Notes under the pieces: generated by a model
Told to the model about the DNA's origin: nothing
What the model saw: the letters and a program-made list of their open reading frames with translations, nothing else
Database searches by the model: none
Source: CAWHYG01 sp963833505
GTDB taxonomy: Bacteria > Eisenbacteria > RBG-16-71-46 > CAIMUX01
Direction: 5' to 3'
Assembly (NCBI GenBank): GCA_963833505.1
Contig: CAWHYG010000007.1
Span: 558,001-622,000, forward strand
Length of the DNA: 64,000 bases
Position numbers and translations under genes: made by a program
Part shown: positions 52,668-61,355 of the stretch, piece after piece
Layout of the letters: each line of letters starts with the position of its first letter
How positions within the stretch are numbered: position 1 is the first letter of the stretch

Positions 52668-54314
52668 CTACCGGATCAGCGTCAGCCTGCTGGACAGCAC
52701 TCCAGGTCCAGCTTCCAATCTGATCATGTATATTCCAGAAGACACGGGCCTGCCGCCGTCATCGCAGGAATCCCAGGCGACCGAATGCATGCCGGCATTC
52801 TCTCGTTCACTCACCAAACGTCGGATCCGCCGGCCGGAAACATCGAGGACGTCCAGGTCGACGCTGACGGGAGCCGCCAGGCCGTATCTGATCGTCACCG
52901 GCCCCGCGCTCGGGTTCGGTTCCGGCTCAGGCCGCAGGAATCGAGCGACCTCCCCCGCCTGGGTCGAGGAGGTGGGGCACGGGTTCGGGTTGCAGGGGAC
53001 GCCGTAGCCTTGGAAGACCCCGCCGTCCTGCTGACACGCCGTGGGCGGGACCTGCACGCAGCCCGAGCCAGCCAAGCAACAGGCGCCCCAGCTCCCCACC
53101 GGGCACGGACTCGGATTGCAGACGGTGCAGGATCCCTGCCAGCCGTTCGGTGCCGGGCAGTCTGCCTGTGTCGTGACTGTGCAGCTCCCGTCGATGTGGC
53201 AGCACGCGCCGATCGCGGGGTCGTCCCAGCGGGCGATGCATCCTTCTACATAGATCCCAGGGTTTATGAAGTTCCCGCCCGCGGCCAAGCCGCCGTCGTA
53301 CGGGGCAAGAGCCGAAGCCAGCCCCGGTCCCGGATAGTCCGGATCGTTGTTGCGGAGCCCGTAACCCATAGCGCTCCAGGACGTTCCGTCCCAGCGCGCC
53401 ACGGCATAGGCGCTGTCGCCGCCGGCCATCGTGAATACTCCGCCCGCGATCAGGTCGCCGTTGTAGACGGTCAGGGAGCCGACGCCATCATTTACACCGG
53501 TCCCCAGGGGGTACCATTCGCTTCCGTTCCACCGGGCGATGTAGCTCGCCGGTTTCCCGCCGGCCTTAGTGAAGGCTCCCGCGGCGATCAGGTCGCCGTT
53601 GTAGACCGCCAATGCACCGACCGAACCGTTCGTCCCGGAGCCGAGGGGCTGCCAGGCCGTACCGTTCCATGCGGCGATGTAGTTCGCAGTCCGCCCCCCA
53701 GCCAAGGTAAAGTAGCCGCCCGCGACCAGCGTGCCATTATAGTCCACCAGTGACTCAACGTTCGCGCTCATCCCTGCGGACATAGGTGCCCACATGGTGC
53801 CATTCCACTGCGCAATCATATTGGCGGCGTATCCCCCCGCCGTGTGAAAGAACCCGCCGACGATGAGATTCGGCCCGAAGGGAAGGAGCACCTGCACGAA
53901 GCCATCGCTGATGCCTGACCCCAGCGGCCACCAGGCATTGCCGTCCCACCTCGCGATCGAGTTCGCCGGACGACCGCCGGCGTGGCCGAAATACCCGCCC
54001 ACGATCAAGCTTCCCGAGTACACAGCGGCCCCGTACGCCTCGCCGTTGACCCCCGCGCCGAGGGGCTCCCAGTCCATGCCGGACCACCGCGCGACGTAAG
54101 ATGCACCGTCCGGGGCTATGCCGTAGAACGACCCCACCGCGACCAGGTCCCCGTTATAGACCGCTAGTCCGTACACCGGGGTTTCCGCAGGCGGCCCGCA
54201 CAGTCCAGCGAGCGTGCCGCACCAATCGGCGCGGGACCGGCAGGGCAGGAGAAACCACCCGACGATCGCGAGCCGAACAACCCAACCCGCGGCGCGCACC
54301 TTGATCAGTCGCAT
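52668..54314 (-). CDS. secreted repeat (propeller-like) protein with GACC Cys modules and FlgD-like tail
   Basis: 548 residues from ATG 54314. Signal peptide (VVRLAIVGWFLLPCRSRA). Seven or so tandem repeats of about 45 residues with consensus ARWDGxxWxPLGxG followed by VYNGDLIxGGxFxxAGG (for example WNGTAWQPLGSGTNGSVGAL, WNGSEWYPLGTGVNDGVGSL). This probably forms a beta-propeller. Two Cys-rich modules begin GACC (IGACCHIDGSC and WGACCLAGSGC). Last comes the sorting module VSVDLDVLDVSGRRIRRLVS and DDGGRPVSSGIYMIRLE. The gene downstream starts within its stop region. Confidence 0.8.
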   Translation of the reverse strand: MRLIKVRAAGWVVRLAIVGWFLLPCRSRADWCGTLAGLCGPPAETPVYGLAVYNGDLVAVGSFYGIAPDGASYVARWSGMDWEPLGAGVNGEAYGAAVYSGSLIVGGYFGHAGGRPANSIARWDGNAWWPLGSGISDGFVQVLLPFGPNLIVGGFFHTAGGYAANMIAQWNGTMWAPMSAGMSANVESLVDYNGTLVAGGYFTLAGGRTANYIAAWNGTAWQPLGSGTNGSVGALAVYNGDLIAAGAFTKAGGKPASYIARWNGSEWYPLGTGVNDGVGSLTVYNGDLIAGGVFTMAGGDSAYAVARWDGTSWSAMGYGLRNNDPDYPGPGLASALAPYDGGLAAGGNFINPGIYVEGCIARWDDPAIGACCHIDGSCTVTTQADCPAPNGWQGSCTVCNPSPCPVGSWGACCLAGSGCVQVPPTACQQDGGVFQGYGVPCNPNPCPTSSTQAGEVARFLRPEPEPNPSAGPVTIRYGLAAPVSVDLDVLDVSGRRIRRLVSERENAGMHSVAWDSCDDGGRPVSSGIYMIRLEAGPGVLSSRLTLIR

Positions 54315-54828
54315 CTCTAAATCTGGACCTCCACGGGGACCGATCATGATGCTGTCCGGCCTCTCTCGATCCACCCTGAACGCTGCCGCCGGCTCAAACC
54401 CACGACCCGCACCTTGGCGGTTGCCGCGCCGAAGGGCACCTCGGGAGTTCGCGATTCACAACCGGTCTCGATTCGCTCCTCATGCTGCGCTCCAGATGAC
54501 CAATCGCTGATCCGGAGAAATTGTCCCACATGACACCGGGCCCGTCAACTCTGAGTTCGATCCGGGGTTCAATCGTCACACGATGGTAAACAGAATGACG
54601 CCCTGGGGGGCATTCGAATGACTCCAAGTAGGTCGGTTTGGGCCGCTTCGGGCCCGTTTTCCTGCCGGGCAGTCGCTCGGGAGAAGGCCGTCCCCGGGCT
54701 TGCCGCTTGCCGAACGGGTGGCATGGTGGAGGTGACCTGTGGCGCCAGCGGTCGCATTCACTTACGAGCGTCTTGAACGCTCCGCGAACCAGCGCCGAAG
54801 AGTGAGGGCTCGTCAACGGTCCTCCCCT
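54315..54828. other. intergenic region without recognised gene
   Basis: 514 nt between two minus-strand genes. A 140-residue minus-strand frame (54394-54816) and short plus-strand frames exist, but they show neither motifs nor ribosome sites and I do not call them. Presumably holds the promoter of the 52668 gene and the 3' end of the peptidase transcript. Confidence 0.45.
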
Positions 54829-57399
54829 CTACTTCCCCGACGAGCCCGTCCGCGCCGCCCCCTCCAGCTCGAGAACCGGCAGCAACACATACGAAGGATG
54901 CCCCGCCTCGTGGTAGATCACCTGATCCGCCTTGACAAAGTCCTTCTCCGTCTCATTGTGTCCGCCGGTATTCAGATTCCTCGAAAAGAGCGGGAACGAC
55001 GCGGACGCCACTTCGATCCGGAGCTTCTGCCCCGGCTCGATCGTGATGCCGGTCTGCCACAGGTCGAGCCGGTACTCCTCGATGGAACCGGGCGTGAGAA
55101 GCTCCGGCTGCGAGAAGGACTTCCGATAGCGCGCGCGGATCTTCCCCTCCGTGAGCTGGAAGACCACTCCTGTCGAATCGATCTCGGAGACCCGCATGAA
55201 CCAGTCCGTGTCCTTGGCGGACGAAGAGGCGTAGAGCACCGCGGACAGGGGGCCGGCGAAGGTCAACGGCTGCGTCAGGACCGGTGTGTCATAGACGAGG
55301 ATGTCGGAGCGCGTCGAGTCCACTTGGCCGTAGTACGCCTGCTCCTCCTGATGCTTCTGCTCCACCGAGGTGGCCTCTTCCTTCTTCCGATCCTTGTCCC
55401 GGTCCTTGTTCCGATCCGTCTTGGATCCGGCCCGATCCTCCGGACTGACGTAGAAGCCTGGATACGGGGTCGGATCCCCCGGGTCATAAGTGTAACGATC
55501 CGGCGGCGCGTCTGCCGGCGGCAGGTCGGTCGACAGGCGACCGTCTCCGCGCGAGGTGTTGGCGTGTCCGCCGCTGACCAGGTAGTACCGGGTCATCTGC
55601 GTCTCGGGCAGCGGATAGACGTCTCCGTGGAGCCAGCGGTTCGAGCCCATGACAAAGATCGAGACGAGCGGCTCCTTGTCGATGCCGTTGTCGGTGCCCT
55701 TGAGCCAGTGATCGAGCCACCGCAGGTAGTCGCGCTGGAGGTCTACGATCGCGTTCTCGCCGAAGTCGCGATCTCCGATCCGCCGCATCGCGGTATCGGT
55801 GTGGCCCCACGGCCCGAGAACGAGCTTCTGCTCGTGGTGACCGTCCGCGACCATCTTCAGGTAGTTGAGCTTGGAGCCGATCCCGTCCCCGTCGAACCAT
55901 CCGGACTGGTGGAAGACCGGAATATCGACGCCGCCGAGCCGGTCCAGGAAATCGGCCGGCTGCCAGTAGTCGTCGTTGTCGGGATGCGCGATCCAGGTGC
56001 GCCAGTACGGGTTCTTCTTGCCCAGCACCTTCTTGTCGAGATCGATGACCGGCAGCCCGCGCAGGAGCTGGCCATACTTCTTCTCATTGACCTCACGGAA
56101 GGCTTCGCCGGAGATGTCGCCCGTGGCCTTGCTTTCCAGGATGTCCGCCCACCAGATGGCGCCGAACATGAAGAACGCCCCGTACTCGTAGGGGATGTTG
56201 AAATACGGATCCGGCGGCGACACGTTGGGAATGATCGTGGTCAGATGCGGCGGCCGATCCCGCGCCGCCCACCATTGCACCCAGCCCAGATACGAGGCCC
56301 CGATCATCCCGACCTTCCCAGTCGACCAGGGCTGCGACGCGAGCCATTCCACCGCGTCGTAGCCGTCGGCCGCCTCGTGGATGAACGGCTCCCAGGTCCC
56401 GGGGGACGAGAAGCGCCCCCGGCAATCCTGGACGGCGAAGACGTAACCGCGCCGGGCGTAGAAGCGCGCCTGGAGCTCGTCCATCTCCTTCTTGTAGGGA
56501 GTGCGGACGAGAATCACGGGGAATCGGCCGTCCGCCTTGGGCCGGTAGATGTCGGTTGCCAGCTTGACCCCATCGCGCATCGGAACCGACACGCCGCTCT
56601 CGACCTCGACGTCGAAGGCGGGCTTGGAGAGCAGGGAGTCGCTCTCCGCCGGCCGCCGCAGCGACTCGTAGCCCTCGCGAACGTAGGCCGCGTGCTGGGA
56701 AGGAACATCGGCGAGGACCACTCTTCCCTGTTCATCGACCAGGAGGTGCACGTCCACGCCGGGCAGGCTGTAGAGGTAGCGTGTCAACTTGAGATCCCGG
56801 CCGGCCACGGTCCGCTCCACCGTGCCCTGAAGCTCCAGACTGGCGTCCATCACGACCTGGGGCAGGATGAAGAGCGGGAAGCTCTGCTTTCCGTTCCTGG
56901 TCTGATCGTAGGACCGGACCGCCAAAGCCATGAGCGCCGGCGTGAAGTTCTCGAACAGGATCGTTCCAGGTTTCAGATTCACCGTCGACGTCTTGTCCTT
57001 GAAGGTGATCCGCGCCACGCTGTCCTCGCGGGCCACGTTGACCGGCCCGGCCGGCGTTTCCATCCGGATCCCGATCCACCCCCCCTGCGGATCGACCTCG
57101 ATCTCGAGCGAGGTCTTGACGCTCTGACCGGCCAGGCTCATGACGTTGTCCGCACTGAACGAGCCGTCGGACTTCCAGGTGAACTGCGAGGTCACCACCG
57201 GCTCTTCATTCACATAAAGACGGTAGGAACCCTCGTCGGCGGGACCCGACAGCGGAAAAAGCGGCACGCGGGCCGCCCGGACCGGATGCGCGGATCCGAG
57301 AACAGCCAGGACCAGAATGATGAGCACGAGGAATCGGCGTCCGCGCGGAGAGAGTCCTCCGGCGGAAACAGAACGGATCGAAAGCTCATGGCTTGCCAT
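54829..57399 (-). CDS. secreted CocE/NonD-family hydrolase (X-Pro dipeptidyl-peptidase, S15-like)
   Basis: 856 residues. Signal peptide (RRFLVLIILVLAVLGSAHPVRA). An N-terminal domain of about 220 residues, with beta-sheet features, precedes the alpha/beta hydrolase. The hydrolase begins VPMRDGVKLATDIYRPKADG. Nucleophile Ser is in KVGMIGASYLGWVQWWAARD, acid Asp near FHQSGWFDGDGIGSKLN, and His in LVLGPWGHTDTAMRR. The C-terminal jelly-roll PepX_C-type domain (LTFAGPLSAVLYASSSAKDT, TPGSIEEYRLDLWQTGITI) is typical of S15/CocE. A Lys/Asp-rich insert (GSKTDRNKDRDKDRKKEE) separates them. Likely periplasmic peptidase or esterase. Confidence 0.88.
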   Translation of the reverse strand: MASHELSIRSVSAGGLSPRGRRFLVLIILVLAVLGSAHPVRAARVPLFPLSGPADEGSYRLYVNEEPVVTSQFTWKSDGSFSADNVMSLAGQSVKTSLEIEVDPQGGWIGIRMETPAGPVNVAREDSVARITFKDKTSTVNLKPGTILFENFTPALMALAVRSYDQTRNGKQSFPLFILPQVVMDASLELQGTVERTVAGRDLKLTRYLYSLPGVDVHLLVDEQGRVVLADVPSQHAAYVREGYESLRRPAESDSLLSKPAFDVEVESGVSVPMRDGVKLATDIYRPKADGRFPVILVRTPYKKEMDELQARFYARRGYVFAVQDCRGRFSSPGTWEPFIHEAADGYDAVEWLASQPWSTGKVGMIGASYLGWVQWWAARDRPPHLTTIIPNVSPPDPYFNIPYEYGAFFMFGAIWWADILESKATGDISGEAFREVNEKKYGQLLRGLPVIDLDKKVLGKKNPYWRTWIAHPDNDDYWQPADFLDRLGGVDIPVFHQSGWFDGDGIGSKLNYLKMVADGHHEQKLVLGPWGHTDTAMRRIGDRDFGENAIVDLQRDYLRWLDHWLKGTDNGIDKEPLVSIFVMGSNRWLHGDVYPLPETQMTRYYLVSGGHANTSRGDGRLSTDLPPADAPPDRYTYDPGDPTPYPGFYVSPEDRAGSKTDRNKDRDKDRKKEEATSVEQKHQEEQAYYGQVDSTRSDILVYDTPVLTQPLTFAGPLSAVLYASSSAKDTDWFMRVSEIDSTGVVFQLTEGKIRARYRKSFSQPELLTPGSIEEYRLDLWQTGITIEPGQKLRIEVASASFPLFSRNLNTGGHNETEKDFVKADQVIYHEAGHPSYVLLPVLELEGAARTGSSGK

Positions 57400-57680
57400 C
57401 GCAGCGCTCCATCGCCCGCGGCCGAGGGCTGGCGAGCCTCGACCGTCGGGCCCCGAGACAACCTGGCAGGATCGAATGCAGGCGGAAGGAACCGAAAGCC
57501 CGGCGGCCAGCGCCGATCGGTTGTTCCCGCCCTTTGAGTCTCATGAACGACCGCGATCGAGAGTACGGCCCCGAGCGGAGTTAAGCCAAGCGGTTTCGGC
57601 GGAACCTTTTCCTGAGCGGCTGGCGCCTTCGGTGGTATACTTACAGGCGTTGATTCCACGGGATCGAAGGGGGTGTCACG
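57400..57680. promoter_or_regulatory. divergent promoter region; candidate -10 for the 57681 gene
   Basis: 281 nt between divergent starts. A good -10 hexamer TATACT lies at 57636-57641, 40 nt before ATG 57681. The -35 is poor, so the promoter may need an activator. A G-rich ribosome site (AGGGGGTG) lies at 57668-57675. No hairpin or RNA gene is recognised. Confidence 0.4.
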
Positions 57681-59222
57681 ATGAAGGGATCCGCCAGTGC
57701 CGCGTCATCGCCGGCCGCGCAAACAGCCGGACGATGGATGGTCGTTCTCGGGACCGGGTTGCTTGTTGCCGCCCTCGGCGGACCTGTTTCCGCCGCACTC
57801 GCGGCTCAGGGCCAGGCCTTGCCTTCGCCGGTGGTCAACCCGCACTCGACCGAGATCTGCATGAACTCGCGCGAGTCCTACCACGGAAGCTGGAGCCCGA
57901 CCTCGACGGACCAGATGCTGGCCAACGTGCTTCATGCCGTGTCCCGCGGACCCATGAGCGAGGGGCCGATGACGATCTACGTGGCCACCTCGCAGAACGT
58001 CTACATTTACGATCCGGCGTCCAATTCCCTGATTCTTCACGTGAGCGGGGATCAACGCTCCGACGCCACGGCCGGGTTCGAGGTCGGCGTTTCCGCCGGA
58101 AGCATGATCGACGCCGGCGTGGCCATTCACCTGGGTCTTCTCGAAGCCGTGAACCTCTGGACCGGCACCGCGAGCCAGCTTGCCGCCTGCCCCCGGGCCA
58201 GCGCCACCACCTGGGCGAACGCCCACTGGAACCCCGCCGCACCGATCGGCCTCGCCGCGAGCTTCGGCATCCGCAGCGTCGGTGGCATCACCAGCACCCT
58301 CGTGGCGATCTCTTCCGACGGCTCTCTTCCGAATCCGTCGACCGACGGTCCCGTCCTCCTCGACTCGGTCCTGAACGGCCTGAGCTACGATTCGACGTTC
58401 GCTCAGCAGGATCTGAGCCTGAACCAGATCTCGCAGCTTCTCTGGTCGTCCTACGGCTGCAGCAACCACTACGCCTCGGGCAAGGCCGGCCTCGTCTGCG
58501 CGTCCGCGGTCGCCAACTACTACCTGACCCGGCACGTCTACGCCGTAAGCCCGGACGCGGTCGATCGCTACCATGACCGCCTGCCGCCGGGAACCGACAC
58601 GACCACGCGAGATCATCGGATCGAGCTCGTCACCTCCAAAGACGCGAGAGCGGCGCTCCGCGCGGCCGTTCCGGGCCTTTCGGACGCCCCCGAGTACGAG
58701 GTCATCTGCCTCGCCACCGCCGGAGACTGGGAGAACATCGAGGTCGGCTTCGCCGCGATCGGCGCGGTCCTGGAAGCCAGGACCCTCGGGCTGGGCGGAA
58801 ACGTCGCCCAGGGGTTCTCGTCGCAGGTGCAGTCCGCCATTCAGGCCGCGACCGGAATTCCCACGAGCGACCTGCCCATGGCGATCGTCTCCCTGGGCCA
58901 TCCCGGCACGACCGGAGTCGCAGAGCGAACCCAGGCGCCGGACGATCTCCAGTTGGTCCTCGCGACCCCGGTGATCGCGGGGTCATCCGTGGCGATCCGC
59001 TACTCGACTCCGGCCTCGGCGGCGGTCGACCTTGCGATCTATGACTGCCTCGGACGACCGGTGCGCACCCTGGTCCAAGCGGAACAGGATCGAGGCGCGC
59101 ACTCCGTGACCTGGGACGGCCGCGACGACCGCGGGCGCGCGCTTCTCTCCGGCGTGTACTTCTGCCGGCTGAAGGCGAACGCCAGGTCCAGGACGGTCCA
59201 GTTCGTGGTCCTGTCGAAGTAG
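57681..59222 (+). CDS. exported nitroreductase-like (SagB-type) protein with FlgD-like tail
   Basis: 513 residues. Signal peptide (residues 18-42: WMVVLGTGLLVAALGGPVS). Residues 245-408 follow the SagB/ThcOx nitroreductase plan: LNQISQLLWSSYGCSNHY, SAVANYYLTRHVYAVS, DHRIEL, then ENIEVGFAAIGAVLEARTLG. Residues 45-230 look like a related half (GPMTIYVATSQNVYIYDPAS, EVGVSAGSMIDAGVAIHLGL). The C-terminus (420-513) is the sorting module with AIYDCLGRPVRTLVQAEQ, WDGRDDRGRALLSGVYFCRL. Flavin binding is not shown. If correct, this is an unusual extracytoplasmic use of a normally cytosolic fold. Confidence 0.6.
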   Translation: MKGSASAASSPAAQTAGRWMVVLGTGLLVAALGGPVSAALAAQGQALPSPVVNPHSTEICMNSRESYHGSWSPTSTDQMLANVLHAVSRGPMSEGPMTIYVATSQNVYIYDPASNSLILHVSGDQRSDATAGFEVGVSAGSMIDAGVAIHLGLLEAVNLWTGTASQLAACPRASATTWANAHWNPAAPIGLAASFGIRSVGGITSTLVAISSDGSLPNPSTDGPVLLDSVLNGLSYDSTFAQQDLSLNQISQLLWSSYGCSNHYASGKAGLVCASAVANYYLTRHVYAVSPDAVDRYHDRLPPGTDTTTRDHRIELVTSKDARAALRAAVPGLSDAPEYEVICLATAGDWENIEVGFAAIGAVLEARTLGLGGNVAQGFSSQVQSAIQAATGIPTSDLPMAIVSLGHPGTTGVAERTQAPDDLQLVLATPVIAGSSVAIRYSTPASAAVDLAIYDCLGRPVRTLVQAEQDRGAHSVTWDGRDDRGRALLSGVYFCRLKANARSRTVQFVVLSK

Positions 59223-60179
59223 GAGGACCTGAAAGACGACGGGGCCGCTCTGCGTTGGAGCGGAGCGAGGCCTCGGTCCGTACGCTCGTTTGAAGAAAGT
59301 GCAGCTCTCACAGGCGAAGGGAGCAACAACCCGACCAACGTCATCAACGTCGACTACGGCGTGAGCGTTCCGACGCCCGCGATTTGGCCGAGCTTCACCC
59401 TGGCCGACATCAATACGACGGATGAGTGGGTCTGGGGCAACTTCTTCATCGGCTACTGGGGTGAGTGGCCGGGCGCGATCGGCGGCTGGTTCATTGGCGC
59501 TGACCTCAATGGCGTCGGCGGCATGCCTCGGACGAACATCGCGCCCGGCATCGGTTACCCGACGGGTTGGAACGATGTCTCCGTTGTCTGGGGGCCGACC
59601 TCAGCGCTCGGCATCGGGGCCTACGTCCTGACAGCGATCCCCCCCGGCGCCTGTTGCATGCCCGACGGAAGCTGCACTCTAACGGCAATGTGGATGTGTG
59701 ACGGATACTGGATGGGAAACTGGTCGGACTGCGGTTCGTGTCCCCCCTCCCTGGGCGCCTGCTGCCTCATGAACGGACTTTGTATGGTGACTGTCCAGGC
59801 GGAATGCGCGGAATTCAACGGGGCGTGGCAGGGCACCGGGGTTGACTGCGATCCCAGCGTCTGTCTCTCTACCTCGGTGAAGGGTGACTTCCCCGGCGCC
59901 TCGCCGGGTCGTCTGGAAGTGGCTCCCGTTCCCAGCTCCGGTGCGGTCACGGTTTCGTACCGTCTGGCCGAAACGACCCCGGTGTCCCTGGAGATCTTCG
60001 ACGCCGCCGGCGCGCTCGTGCGCCGGATCACGCGAGGCTCGGAGTCGCCCGGCCTCCATCAGGTCCAGTGGGACGGCAGGGACGCTGCCGGCCGCGGGCT
60101 TCCCGTAGGACTCTACCTGCTGCGGATGAAGACGCCGGCCGGAGTGCTCACGGGAAAGGCGATCCTGGCCACGCGGTAG
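59223..60179 (+). pseudogene. 5'-truncated exported protein: GACC modules plus FlgD-like tail
   Basis: The frame continues, in the same phase as the upstream gene, from its TAG (59220-59222) through about 46 non-conserved codons. It then runs into NPTNVINVDYGVSVPTPAIW. The first usable initiation codon is GTG 59361. The passenger remnant includes GYWGEWPGAIGGWFIGADLN and GPTSALGIGAYVLTAIPPG. Two Cys modules start PGACCMPDGSC and LGACCLMNGLC. The tail (VSLEIFDAAGALVRRITRGS, WDGRDAAGRGLPVGLYLLRM) is intact. No signal peptide or ribosome site is present, so the 5' half has been lost. Confidence 0.6.
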
Positions 60180-60290
60180 AGCGGACGGGACAACGCCCTG
60201 CCCCGGAGGGAGAGGAGTGAACCTCTGCGCGGCCGCCGCGCGCTCCTGACCGCCCCTCGCGCACAGGCCGCCTCACGGATACTGCGCACG

Positions 60291-61355
60291 TCAGGTGAAG
60301 TCACCGCGAAAGACGATCCGCGCCGGCCCGTCCAGCCAGAGAGCGTCGGGGCCGGCCTCGGTCAGGAAGAACCGATCCCCTCCGCGGGAGAAAAGCGTCA
60401 CGGGGTATCCGAGTCCCAACACCGCGGCCGCCCACCATCCGCAGGCGGTGAGCCCGGAGCCGCAGGCGAGTGTCTCCCCTTCCACGCCGCGCTCCCAGGT
60501 TCGCACCCGGAGCCCGCAGCCTCGCCGTGATCCGGAAGCCCGTTGGGCCATGCCCAGAGCAGAAACCCCATGAGGACCGGTACCGAACCTATGGCGTCCG
60601 CCGGAAGTGGCAGGGCTGATGATCTCGACGACGTCGACGTTCGTTCCGCCCGGTCCCAGGGCCGGCCAGCTCCGGATCGGCGGCGCCAGGGCATCGAGGG
60701 CGATCCGATCCACCGAAGCCACCGGAATGATCCAATGCGGGACCCCGGCATCGACCCAGGCTGGGGTCACCTCGGACGGCCGCGCAGCTCGCGCTGACGG
60801 CGCCGAGCTTGACGGCCGCGCCGCCCGCGCCAAAGTCGTCGAGCGTGAGCGGCCCGATGTTCGATCCGCTGCCCCTGAGGGACTCGAGGCGCTCCCCTCC
60901 ACCAGTCGGCCACCGGGGGCCGCTCCGAGCGGAGGGACCAGCAGCTTTGGAACCGGCACGCGCAGGGCGACCCGGTCTCCACGCCCGCCCCGGCCCCAGC
61001 GCGCGACCAGATGCCACCGGCCGAAATCGAAGCTCGTCTCACCGATCCCGGCTGCGCCCAGAAGGATCAACGCAACGGCGCGAGCGCCATTGCCGCAAAA
61101 GGCGGCCGCTCCCCCGTCCGAGTTCCAATAGCGGACACGGGGGCGGCGCGATGCATCGTCGTGGACAAGCTGCAGCAGGCCATCCCCGCCGATTCCACGA
61201 CGCCGGTCGAGCAGCCTCCGGATCTCCGCGGCGGAAGGAGCGCGCCGCTTCGTTCGCCGATCGTCGAGCAGGACGAAGTCGTTTCCCGCCCCCTCCAGCT
61301 TGAGAAAGGCCCGTTGTTTCCGTGTCGTCGATCTCCTCGAACCTCCCGACGTCAT
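60291..61355 (-). CDS. dapF: diaminopimelate epimerase DapF with repeat inserts
   Basis: LL-DAP to meso-DAP for lysine and peptidoglycan. FLKLEGAGNDFVLLDDR, NSDGGAAAFCGNGARAVALI with the first catalytic Cys, AGVPHWIIPVASVD, and GETLACGSGLTACGWWAAAV with the second Cys are clear. 354 residues against about 275. A Ser/Ala/Arg repeat insert (ARAARPSSSAPS/ARAARPSEVTPA) and an extra segment after VDVVEIISPATSGG account for the excess. ATG 61355 overlaps the lipoprotein gene stop (ATGA). Confidence 0.9.
   Translation of the reverse strand: MTSGGSRRSTTRKQRAFLKLEGAGNDFVLLDDRRTKRRAPSAAEIRRLLDRRRGIGGDGLLQLVHDDASRRPRVRYWNSDGGAAAFCGNGARAVALILLGAAGIGETSFDFGRWHLVARWGRGGRGDRVALRVPVPKLLVPPLGAAPGGRLVEGSASSPSGAADRTSGRSRSTTLARAARPSSSAPSARAARPSEVTPAWVDAGVPHWIIPVASVDRIALDALAPPIRSWPALGPGGTNVDVVEIISPATSGGRHRFGTGPHGVSALGMAQRASGSRRGCGLRVRTWERGVEGETLACGSGLTACGWWAAAVLGLGYPVTLFSRGGDRFFLTEAGPDALWLDGPARIVFRGDFT
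60766..60860. repeat. 36-bp in-frame repeat in dapF
   Basis: Two diverged 12-residue units (both starting ARAARPS) in a loop insert between the two halves of DapF, with Ser/Thr/Arg-rich flanks. Confidence 0.6.

Noticed and set aside
54394..54816. 140-codon minus-strand open frame
   Set aside because: No ribosome site, no motif, Arg/Pro/Ser-rich; looks like chance in a GC-rich intergenic region.
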